The position numbers and the translations under genes are program-made. The notes under the pieces were generated by a model, which saw only the letters and a program-made list of their open reading frames with translations, was not told the origin of the DNA and made no database searches. DNA of 8,447 nt from Thiomicrorhabdus sp. Its GTDB lineage: Bacteria > Pseudomonadota > Gammaproteobacteria > Thiomicrospirales > Thiomicrospiraceae. Shown piece after piece: positions 1-6,555 of the stretch (position 1 is its first letter; every line of letters begins with the position of its first letter). Location of the stretch: NCBI GenBank assembly GCA_015488565.1, contig WFNQ01000227.1, positions 1-8,447 of the forward strand, written 5' to 3'.

Positions 1-1165
1 AGCCAAATTCGCCGGTCTCTAAGCCTTCCACAAACCATTTAAAGCCAACTGGCACTTCGGACAAGTTAAGATGTAAAGCGTTTGCAACACGGTCTATCAT
101 GGAGCTTGAAACCAGCGTTTTTCCAACCGCCGCATTCTTTGGCCAGTGGGGGCGGTGAGTGAATAAGTATTGAATCACCACCGCTAAATAGTGATTGGGG
201 TTCATCAGACCGACTGACTTGGTGACAATGCCGTGGCGATCGACATCAGGGTCGTTGGCAAAGGCCAAATCGTATTGATCTTTTAGGTTGATGAGTCCCG
301 CCATGGCATAAGAGGAGGAGCAATCCATGCGAATTTTGCCATCTTTATCCACGTGCATAAAGGAGAAAGTGGGATCGACTTGTGGATTCACAATGGTCAG
401 GTTTAAGCCATAAAAATCGGCAATGGGCTGCCAAAAATCAACCGCCGCACCCCCCATTGGATCAACGGCTAATGATAATCCGGCCTCTTTTATCGCTTGC
501 ATATTAACGACTTTATCAAGGTTTTCAATATAAGGGGTGATGAGATCGGTGGGGGTGACAAATTCGGAAGCAAGTGCCTCGACAAACGGTAAACGTTTTA
601 CGGCTACTAATCCTTTTTGAATAATGGCATTGGCACGGTCTTGAATCCAAGAGGTCGCTTCGGTATCGGCAGGGCCACCATTGGGTGTATTGTATTTAAA
701 GCCGCCATCTTTGGGCGGGTTGTGTGAGGGCGTAATCACAATCCCATCGGCCAGCCCCGCCGTTTTTCCTTGGTTGTAGCGCAAAATCGCATTAGAGATG
801 ACCGGCGTGGGGGTGTATCGGCCATTTGATTGAATCATAATATGGATTTGATTGGCAGCAAATACTTCAATGGCCGTGGCGTGTGCGGCTTCGGACAGGG
901 CATGCGTGTCCATACCGATGTAAATAGGGCCATTGGTATTTTGTAAATAACGATATTCCACAATGGCTTGGCAGATAGCCGCAATGTGGTCTTCATTAAA
1001 TGTAGCCTGTGTTGAGCAGCCACGATGTCCCGATGTGCCAAAACTAACGGCGTGTTCGACCTGAGTTGGATCTGGCTTTAAAACATAGTAATCGGTCATT
1101 AATTTAGGAATGTTTTCTAATAAATGATAGGGGGCTTTTTTACCCGCGAAGGAGGCTTGTGTCAT
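1..1165 (-). CDS. pgm: Phosphoglucomutase (alpha-D-glucose-1-phosphate), N-terminal 388 codons, cut by window edge
   Basis: Interconverts glucose 1-phosphate and glucose 6-phosphate in the cytoplasm, linking glycogen and sugar-nucleotide synthesis to central metabolism. The reading frame is open from ATG 1165 to the window edge. Visible motifs are FGTSGHRG (residues 42-49), the phosphoserine loop TPSHNPPKDGG (145-155, catalytic Ser147), the metal-binding loop DPDVDRHG (305-312) and the stretch VGFKWFVEGLETGEFG, which stops just before the sugar-binding GEESAGAS loop expected next. These match E. coli Pgm (546 residues, Ser146) much better than phosphomannomutases or GlmM, so about 70% of the protein is present and the C-terminal phosphate-binding domain is missing. 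An in-frame ATG lies four codons upstream (1177), but neither start has a strong Shine-Dalgarno. Start 1165 is preferred because GAGA lies about 8-11 bases before it and the extended -10 leaves a leader of roughly 20 bases. The gene is divergent from the DnaJ-type gene. Confidence 0.95.
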   Translation of the reverse strand, partial: MTQASFAGKKAPYHLLENIPKLMTDYYVLKPDPTQVEHAVSFGTSGHRGCSTQATFNEDHIAAICQAIVEYRYLQNTNGPIYIGMDTHALSEAAHATAIEVFAANQIHIMIQSNGRYTPTPVISNAILRYNQGKTAGLADGIVITPSHNPPKDGGFKYNTPNGGPADTEATSWIQDRANAIIQKGLVAVKRLPFVEALASEFVTPTDLITPYIENLDKVVNMQAIKEAGLSLAVDPMGGAAVDFWQPIADFYGLNLTIVNPQVDPTFSFMHVDKDGKIRMDCSSSYAMAGLINLKDQYDLAFANDPDVDRHGIVTKSVGLMNPNHYLAVVIQYLFTHRPHWPKNAAVGKTLVSSSMIDRVANALHLNLSEVPVGFKWFVEGLETGEFG

Positions 1166-1191
1166 AATAGGTCTCATTGTTATTTTTGTAG

Positions 1192-1200
1192 ATCATATCA
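1192..1200 (-). promoter_or_regulatory. Extended -10 promoter for pgm
   Basis: On the minus strand the sequence reads TGATATGAT: a TGn extension followed by TATGAT, one mismatch from the TATAAT consensus. No good -35 lies 16-18 bases upstream, which is typical of extended -10 promoters. The predicted transcription start near 1185 gives a leader of about 20 bases to ATG 1165, or about 8 bases to ATG 1177, so it also favours the downstream start. It was read by eye and has not been tested. Confidence 0.5.
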
Positions 1201-1239
1201 AGAGAGGGTACGTTGGAGTAGAAAATTTAATGGATTTTC

Positions 1240-1269
1240 CTTGAAATCATCCGTACTTGCCCTTATTTT
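1240..1269 (+). promoter_or_regulatory. Sigma32-like heat-shock promoter overlapping a sigma70-like promoter, driving the DnaJ-type gene
   Basis: CTTGAAA at 1240-1246 is a perfect match to the sigma32 -35 element. Twelve bases later GCCCTTAT (1259-1266) resembles the sigma32 -10 CCCCATNT, with mismatches at two of the seven defined positions. The 12-base spacer is inside the 11-16 range known for sigma32. The same DNA can be read as a sigma70 promoter, TTGAAA (1241-1246), 17-base spacer, TATTTT (1264-1269). Dual use is common at chaperone genes. The transcription start would be near 1273-1276, about 45 bases before the ATG. Confidence 0.55.
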
Positions 1270-1318
1270 ATTAGGCATTATTGATGTGTATTAAGAACTT
1301 AGAGAGAGAAATAGACGA

Positions 1319-2251
1319 ATGAGTCAAGATTATTATGCGAGTTTAGGTATTTCCCGTTCTGCGAGTGAGGCAGAGATAAAAAAAGCCTACCGCAAAATGG
1401 CGGCAAAATATCACCCTGATAAGCCAACGGGCGATGAGACTAAGTTTAAAGAGATTAGTGAAGCCTATGAGACCTTAAGTGACCCTGAAAAACGGGCGTT
1501 GTACGATCAGTTTGGATCGAATTATGAACAGCGTCAGGCCGGTGGTTTTGGTGGTGGATATCAACAAGGTGCGGGTGGCTTTGGTGGTGGCACTGAAGAC
1601 TACAGTGATATTTTTAGCTCCATGTTCGGTGGTGGCGGTGGCTTTGGCGGTCAACACGGTGGTGCGGGTGGCTTTGGTCAGCAGCAAGCGCAACCGCGTA
1701 AAGGTGAAGATCAAAGCGTTGCCGTGATGATTACATTGGAAGAAGCAATCGAAGGGACGGAACGAACCATTAATGTTCAGACAGGCAATGCTCGTTCCAG
1801 TTCGTCCTCTTATGATACGAAACCCATTAAAGTTCGTATTCCTGCTGGGATTACGCAAGGTAAAAAAGTGCGTGTAAAAGGCAAAGGCTACAGTGGTTTT
1901 AATGGTGGCCCAGCGGGTGATGTGATTATTGAAGTTAACCTGCAAAAACACCCGTTGTTCCGAGTGGAGGACGACGATGTGTATTTGGATCTGCCGATTA
2001 CCCCTTGGGAAGCGGCACTGGGTGCTAAAGTTGAAATCCCTACCCTCAAAGGGAAAATCAAAATGGGGATTGCAGCAGGCACACAGTCGGGAACCAAGTT
2101 GCGTATTAAAGGACGCGGGTTGGGCAAAACACCGGGTAATCAGTATGTGATTGTTCAGATTCACACTCCGCCAGCGGAAACCGATGAGCAAAAAGCGTTT
2201 TATAAACAGATGGAAGAACAAATGCCTTTTAATCCAAGGGCGAATTTTTAA
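1319..2251 (+). CDS. cbpA: CbpA-like class B DnaJ co-chaperone (J domain, G/F region, two C-terminal domains)
   Basis: Cytoplasmic Hsp40 that should deliver unfolded clients to DnaK and stimulate its ATPase. At 310 residues it is the usual CbpA length. The J domain spans residues 4-66, with the essential HPD at 32-34 and QFG closing helix IV. A glycine/phenylalanine region (about 74-120) contains the DIF motif (97-99, in YSDIFSSMFG), which in this family regulates access of the J domain to Hsp70. Substrate-binding domains CTD I and II run from about 130 to 290. There is no CxxCxGxG zinc finger, and the protein has no cysteine at all, which excludes class A DnaJ. A purine-rich AGAGAGAG at 1301-1308 serves as a weak ribosome site. 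E. coli cbpA is followed by its inhibitor gene cbpM. Here no cbpM follows and a terminator comes directly after. DNA binding, as for E. coli CbpA, is possible but not shown. Confidence 0.93.
   Translation: MSQDYYASLGISRSASEAEIKKAYRKMAAKYHPDKPTGDETKFKEISEAYETLSDPEKRALYDQFGSNYEQRQAGGFGGGYQQGAGGFGGGTEDYSDIFSSMFGGGGGFGGQHGGAGGFGQQQAQPRKGEDQSVAVMITLEEAIEGTERTINVQTGNARSSSSSYDTKPIKVRIPAGITQGKKVRVKGKGYSGFNGGPAGDVIIEVNLQKHPLFRVEDDDVYLDLPITPWEAALGAKVEIPTLKGKIKMGIAAGTQSGTKLRIKGRGLGKTPGNQYVIVQIHTPPAETDEQKAFYKQMEEQMPFNPRANF
1568..1678 (+). repeat. 18-base direct repeat within the G/F-coding region
   Basis: GGTGCGGGTGGCTTTGGT occurs identically at 1568-1585 and 1661-1678, encoding the same GAGGFG unit, with further degenerate GGTGGTGG tracts between the copies. 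The two copies are 93 bases apart (31 codons, in frame), so recombination or slippage between them would shorten the G/F linker without breaking the frame and would remove the intervening DIF motif (residues 97-99). Confidence 0.8.
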
Positions 2252-2263
2252 GTAATAAAATAA

Positions 2264-2290
2264 GGGGAGCCATAGGCTCCTTTTTTATTT
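2264..2290. terminator. Intrinsic terminator between convergent cbpA-like and export operon transcripts
   Basis: GGAGCC (2266-2271) pairs with GGCTCC (2275-2280) around an ATA loop, followed on the plus strand by six T residues and then ATTTT. The stem can be lengthened by two G-U pairs and an A-U pair. It lies 12 bases after the stop codon of the DnaJ-type gene. On the minus strand the same hairpin is followed by CCTTATTTTATT, a poorer U tract, so it may also end the export operon. That operon's last stop codon (TAA, 2285-2287) sits inside the T run. Termination is best supported for the plus strand. Confidence 0.8.
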
Positions 2291-3424
2291 TAATTGACGA
2301 TTAAATTGAATTAATCCAAGCCAAAATAGAATGCTTCCTAACGCAAAAAGTTGCAATAAAGGCCACCAAATGAGTTGGATTGTTGCCCCTTTTAAAATAA
2401 TGCTATACCCCATGTCAATATAATAAGATAACGGCGAGAGTACCACTAAATATTGCTGAAATTCAGGCATCGCTTCTTTGGGTGTCCATGCTCCAGATAA
2501 TAACATCATTGGCATTAAGACCATAAACGATACCATGAGTGCTTGACCAAGATTTCGACTTACGCTGGCGATAAACAAGCCTAAGCCCGAAACAGCATAG
2601 ATGTACACCATGGTGACAAAGAAAAATAGTATTAGACTGCCTCGAAAAGGAACTTGAAATACGGCACCAACCACGCCCAATACACTGACAGCCACGCCTA
2701 ATAAAATAATAATTTCAACGGCGAGTATTTTAGGAAATAAAATTTGAAATGGGGTTAAAGGTGCTACGGTCAGTTGTTCAATGGTTCCGCGCTCCTTCTC
2801 TCTGACGATCATGGCGGCAGGTAAAAAAAGCGCTAATAACGTAATAACGGTCATCATCTCGGAGATAGGCATAAACCAAGTGGCTTTACCCTCTGGGTTG
2901 TAATAAATTTTTTGGCGTAGCTCAACCATAGGGGCTTGAATCGTCTCTGCATCAACGATTTTCATCGTCTTAAGCATCCACTTTTGGTTAAATTCAGCAT
3001 TCATTAAGCTCGAATAACTGTTAGCAAGGTTGCCGATAATAATATTACTTGCATCCAACTCAAGTTGGATTGAGGTTTTTTGACCCAATAATAGACGTTT
3101 TTCAAAATCAGCCGGGATATCAAATATGGCAATGACCTCCCCTTTATCTAATAAATCATACGCTTCTTGTTGCGAGTTAACATAACCCAAAACCTTATAG
3201 TAAGGTGCTTTAAGTTGGCTTGCCCAATCTCGGGAGGCTTCGGAACGATCATGGTCCATAATAACCACGGGTGCATTAATTAATTCCATTTTCACGCCTG
3301 AGCCTGCAACATAAACTTCACCTATAAAAAACCATGCAACGGCGACTACCAAAATCATGTCTCGTGAAAACTGCAATAACTCCTTTTGGGTTAACGCAAA
3401 TACTCTTAGCCACCATAAGCGCAT
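2285..3424 (-). CDS. yhhJ: ABC-2 type export permease, YhhJ family
   Basis: Inner-membrane permease subunit of the export complex, 379 residues. One membrane helix near residues 23-41 is followed by a large periplasmic domain of about 140 residues, then five helices clustered in the C-terminal half (near 185-207, then around ILLGVAVSVLGVVGAVF, FFFVTMVYIYAVSGLGLF, MVSFMVLMPMMLLSGA and LLQLFALGSILFWLGLI). This is the classic ABC-2 fold. The cytoplasmic coupling segment REKERGTIEQLTVAPLTP and the later SGAWTPKEAMP closely resemble E. coli YhhJ (REREHGTVEHLLVMPITP, SGGSTPRESMP) as remembered. Its ATG overlaps the preceding permease stop by one base (TAATG) and no strong ribosome site precedes it, so translation by reinitiation is likely. 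It is the last gene of the operon and ends at the shared terminator. The substrate is unknown. It probably pairs with the upstream permease as a heterodimer. Confidence 0.9.
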   Translation of the reverse strand: MRLWWLRVFALTQKELLQFSRDMILVVAVAWFFIGEVYVAGSGVKMELINAPVVIMDHDRSEASRDWASQLKAPYYKVLGYVNSQQEAYDLLDKGEVIAIFDIPADFEKRLLLGQKTSIQLELDASNIIIGNLANSYSSLMNAEFNQKWMLKTMKIVDAETIQAPMVELRQKIYYNPEGKATWFMPISEMMTVITLLALFLPAAMIVREKERGTIEQLTVAPLTPFQILFPKILAVEIIILLGVAVSVLGVVGAVFQVPFRGSLILFFFVTMVYIYAVSGLGLFIASVSRNLGQALMVSFMVLMPMMLLSGAWTPKEAMPEFQQYLVVLSPLSYYIDMGYSIILKGATIQLIWWPLLQLFALGSILFWLGLIQFNRQLK

Positions 3425-4578
3425 TATGAGGCCACTCGTTTTTTAAATTTCCAGATAGCTAACCCCCATAACACCATAGAGTACAGAGCCAAAATGGCCA
3501 TATTTCCCCATAAGTCAGACCATCCTTGTCCCTTTAAGAAGCTACCCCACACAATATTTAATTCGTACATGCCTGGTAATAAATGTGCTTCTATTTTAGC
3601 GGGCGTATCCATAGAAGAAACGGGCATAAGCAAGCCCGAAAACATCATGCCAGGAATCATGGTACCCAGAAGAGTAATTAAAGCAGCAGAGGCTTGTGTT
3701 TTTACTAAAATAGAAACGAATAGCCCAATACCTGTTGCGCAACTTACAAACAGTACAGAGGCCACTAAATATAGAACTGGATCGCCTTTAAAGGGGACGC
3801 CAAACAGCACGAGAGCCATCCAAGTCAGCACTAATAGATTTAAGAATGAGATGGCAATATAAGGTAATAGCTTGCCAAGGATAAACTCCGTACGTGTTAC
3901 TGTTGATGCGTAAATATTAAAGATTGAACCACTCTCCTTTTCTCGTACAACGCCTAAAGCGGTCAAAAGAGCAGGAGCCATTAACATGACCAACATAATC
4001 ATCCCCGAGCCAGTGGACCATAGACTGCTCATCTGCTCATTATATAAATAGCGAGTTTCTAAACTGACAGGAGACAGCATTGCAGAGATATCGCTTGGTT
4101 TCATCCCCTGTTTTTTAGCGAACCAATTTTGTAGCAATTGCTGGTTATAGTTTGCATTGATCGCCAAAACATAGCCTTTTACGACCTTTGATTGATAGGT
4201 AAATAGTCCATCAATTAAAGACTGACTTTGCACCTTTTTACCCGCTTGTAATTTTTCTTGAAAACCAGGTGGAATGATTAAAATAAAACGAATTTTATTT
4301 TGATCCATCATGGATTCAGCCTGTTTTTCATTAGCCGCCATTCCTTGATAATCAAAATAGCGTGAATCACTAAAATTATGTAGATAATCTCGGCTTTGCT
4401 CTGTTTTATCGTAATCGATGGCTACAAAAGGAATCTTTTCAACATCCATCGACATGCCAAAACCTAACACCACCATCATAATAACGGGAATAAGAAAGGC
4501 CATAGCCAAGTAGAGCTTATCTCGCCAAATTTCCAGCCACTCCTTAGTTGAGATGGTTTTAATTCGAGACCATTTCAT
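3424..4578 (-). CDS. ABC-2 permease homologous to the membrane half of RbbA, encoded as a separate gene
   Basis: Inner-membrane permease, 384 residues. It starts with an amphipathic stretch (KEWLEIWRD, 12-20), has a first membrane helix at about 22-42, a periplasmic domain to about 190, then five C-terminal helices. Its best match from memory is not YbhS but the C-terminal membrane domain of the 911-residue E. coli RbbA. Shared landmarks are GFGMSMDVEKI, SRYF, a VKGYV segment, LETRYLYN, VVREKESGSIFNIY, RTEFILGKLLPYIA and FGVPFKG. In RbbA this domain is fused to the tandem ATPase. Here it is a separate gene whose ATG overlaps the ATPase stop codon (ATGA, 4575-4578). A hairpin directly precedes the start. 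It is expected to form the transmembrane pore with the downstream YhhJ-type subunit. What it transports cannot be told from sequence. Confidence 0.9.
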   Translation of the reverse strand: MKWSRIKTISTKEWLEIWRDKLYLAMAFLIPVIMMVVLGFGMSMDVEKIPFVAIDYDKTEQSRDYLHNFSDSRYFDYQGMAANEKQAESMMDQNKIRFILIIPPGFQEKLQAGKKVQSQSLIDGLFTYQSKVVKGYVLAINANYNQQLLQNWFAKKQGMKPSDISAMLSPVSLETRYLYNEQMSSLWSTGSGMIMLVMLMAPALLTALGVVREKESGSIFNIYASTVTRTEFILGKLLPYIAISFLNLLVLTWMALVLFGVPFKGDPVLYLVASVLFVSCATGIGLFVSILVKTQASAALITLLGTMIPGMMFSGLLMPVSSMDTPAKIEAHLLPGMYELNIVWGSFLKGQGWSDLWGNMAILALYSMVLWGLAIWKFKKRVAS

Positions 4579-6542
4579 AAAGAGCTCGACTCTTTAGGCT
4601 TTAAATTAGCGGTAGGTTGTATCTTATTTGATTCTAAAAAATGAACAAATACATCCTCCAGAGTAGGGGGTAAATGCTGCACGTCTAACACCTCTATGGC
4701 TTGTTGATGAAGTAACGCAAGTACCTTTTTTTGAGTTTGCGCTACTTGCGATGAGAACAAGTGCACCCGTTTACCAAATAAAAAAGCCTTGTCGTAGTGG
4801 GCTTTTTTAAGTAACTCCAATGCGGCATAAGGTTGATTCACTTTCATGCTGATTACATCACCTAAAGCGTCAGATACTTGCTGTCTTAAGTTTGTGGGGC
4901 TACCTTGGGCAATCACTTTCCCCGCTTGCATTAAAGCCAATTGATCACAGTGTTCCGCCTCACTCATGTAGTGCGTTGTGATCAAAATAGCCACACCACT
5001 CTGTTTGGCTAAGGTCACTAAAATCGTCCAAAATTGTTGTCGTCCTATTGGATCAATTCCTGAGGTAGGTTCATCTAAAAACAGTACCTTTGGCTCATGC
5101 AAAAGAGCACAGCCTAATGCTAAACGCTGGCGTAACCCCATGGGCAGGCTACCGACTAACGTATGAGTTTCTTGCTCTAACGTTCCCATTTGTAAAGCCC
5201 ATTGGATGCGTTTAGCCAATTTTTTTTTTGGAACGGCATAAATTTGTCCATAGAGCTTTAAGTTCTCAACGACGGTTAAATCGGCATAGAGCGAAAATGA
5301 TTGTGACATGTAGCCAATATTTTCTTTAATTTTTTGCCCAGAGGAGTTTAAATCTGCTCCTGATACTTGTCCCTTTCCTTTACTGGGTTTAAGTAGACCC
5401 GTAAGCATTTTTATAACGGTACTTTTTCCTGCGCCATTTGCGCCTAATAAACCAAATATTTGCCCCGATTGAACAGAAAAACTGACCTGATCAACGGCTG
5501 TAAACGTACCAAACTGACGGGTTAAATTTTGGGCTTCAATCATTAAGGTATTGGTATCAAAAATACTATTTGGCTTTGTAGCATCCAATGCAGGCTTGAC
5601 GGTTTGATCTTTGTTTTTTGGTCGTAACAAACCAATAAATGCATCTTCCAGATCAATGGACTCTATTTGGTAATGACTTTTGGGGCAGCGAGCTAAAATA
5701 GATTTTAGTTGATGTTCAAAGTCTTCTCGGCTTATGTCATAAGCCACAACACGAATGGCTTTACCAAAAATATTTACTTGAGTAAACTGAGTGCTGAGCG
5801 CTTGAACACAAACAAATAATGCTTGGCTATGCACTAAAGCAACCCATCCTTGAATAGAGTCTAAAATTTGATCGGGTTCGCCTTGAGCGAGAATCTTGCC
5901 CTGATAAAAAAGTGAAAGAGTGTGAAAACGTTCAGCTTCATCCATATAAGAGGTTGATACGAGCGCGGTCATTTTTTCATGCCGCACCATGTACGAAAGT
6001 ATTTGCCAAAAGTCACGGCGTGATACTGGATCAACGCCTGTGGTAGGTTCATCAAGAATGACCAGTTCTGGTTTGTGAATCAAAGTACAAATTAAGCCTA
6101 ATTTTTGTTTCATTCCTCCGGACAAGTTTTTCATGGCTCTATGTCGAAAATCAGTCAATTGCATCATCGTCATTAATAACGCTTTACGCTCTTCTCGTTC
6201 TGCCAAAGGAACATCTCGTAGATCGGCAAAAAAATTGATGTTTTCATCAATGGATAGTTCGGGGTAAAGATTTAAGCCCAATCCTTGGGGCATAAATCCT
6301 ATTTTGGCTTTAATGATTTCTGCAGAGGCTTCTGAATCAACACGTTGACCAAAGACATTGAGTTGACCCGACTTATAACTTAAGACCCCTGCGATAACCT
6401 TCATCAAGCTACTTTTACCTGAACCATCTGGGCCGATTAAACCATAAATTTCACCTGGTTTAATTGAGAGTGAAACTGACTTGATCGCTTCTATATTTTT
6501 ATAGCATTTACATAATTTATTGACTTCAATAATTAAAGACAT
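4575..6542 (-). CDS. rbbA: Tandem ABC ATPase, RbbA/YbhF type, with two nucleotide-binding domains
   Basis: Cytoplasmic motor of the export complex, 655 residues from the chosen start. NBD1 (about 4-230) has Walker A GPDGSGKSS (37-45), signature LSGGM (140-144) and Walker B VILDEP (161-166), but serine 198 replaces the switch histidine in STSYMDEAE. After a linker, NBD2 (about 333-560) has Walker A GANGAGKST (367-375), a degenerate signature LPMGL (466-470), Walker B LFLDEP (487-492) and a normal switch His524 in TTHYMSEAE. GLIGPDG and MPQGLG(x)NLY in NBD1 are shared with E. coli RbbA, which also has altered switch and signature positions. Unlike RbbA it has no membrane domain; the next gene supplies it. 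ATG 6542 is preferred over ATG 6548 because the AAAGG ribosome site (6551-6555) is 8 bases from the former and only 2 from the latter. The upstream adaptor stop is 11 bases away. Ribosome binding, reported for RbbA, is not implied here. Confidence 0.93.
   Translation of the reverse strand: MSLIIEVNKLCKCYKNIEAIKSVSLSIKPGEIYGLIGPDGSGKSSLMKVIAGVLSYKSGQLNVFGQRVDSEASAEIIKAKIGFMPQGLGLNLYPELSIDENINFFADLRDVPLAEREERKALLMTMMQLTDFRHRAMKNLSGGMKQKLGLICTLIHKPELVILDEPTTGVDPVSRRDFWQILSYMVRHEKMTALVSTSYMDEAERFHTLSLFYQGKILAQGEPDQILDSIQGWVALVHSQALFVCVQALSTQFTQVNIFGKAIRVVAYDISREDFEHQLKSILARCPKSHYQIESIDLEDAFIGLLRPKNKDQTVKPALDATKPNSIFDTNTLMIEAQNLTRQFGTFTAVDQVSFSVQSGQIFGLLGANGAGKSTVIKMLTGLLKPSKGKGQVSGADLNSSGQKIKENIGYMSQSFSLYADLTVVENLKLYGQIYAVPKKKLAKRIQWALQMGTLEQETHTLVGSLPMGLRQRLALGCALLHEPKVLFLDEPTSGIDPIGRQQFWTILVTLAKQSGVAILITTHYMSEAEHCDQLALMQAGKVIAQGSPTNLRQQVSDALGDVISMKVNQPYAALELLKKAHYDKAFLFGKRVHLFSSQVAQTQKKVLALLHQQAIEVLDVQHLPPTLEDVFVHFLESNKIQPTANLKPKESSSL
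4578..4596 (-). promoter_or_regulatory. Hairpin abutting the permease start codon (possible translational coupling element)
   Basis: Read on the minus strand, TAAAGAG pairs with CTCTTTA around a TCGAG loop. The last base of the stem is the A of the permease ATG. The whole structure lies within the last codons of the ATPase gene. A ribosome finishing the ATPase would have to melt it, exposing the overlapping start codon. This is the usual design for translational coupling, although the function here is inferred from position only. Confidence 0.5.
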
Positions 6543-6550
6543 ATCCATGA

Positions 6551-6555
6551 CCTTT
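6551..6555 (-). promoter_or_regulatory. Ribosome binding site deciding the ATPase start
   Basis: AAAGG on the minus strand overlaps the end of the adaptor gene (its stop codon is 6554-6556). Its spacing is 2 bases to ATG 6548 and 8 bases to ATG 6542, so the second ATG is the likely initiator. This shortens the protein by two residues and puts the adaptor-to-ATPase gap at 11 bases. Confidence 0.6.

Noticed and set aside
835..1041. 68-codon minus-strand frame within pgm
   Set aside because: It is out of frame with the continuous pgm reading frame, which carries the conserved phosphohexomutase motifs.
1475..2221. 248-codon open frame on the minus strand opposite the DnaJ-type gene
   Set aside because: Its translation is rich in Thr, Arg, Phe and Asn from antisense reading of the glycine-rich and lysine-rich coding DNA, has no recognisable domain, and lies fully inside a gene with clear J-domain homology.
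3494..3862. 122-codon plus-strand frame inside the RbbA-like permease gene
   Set aside because: It is an antisense shadow of a well-supported membrane protein with no independent start signals or domain.
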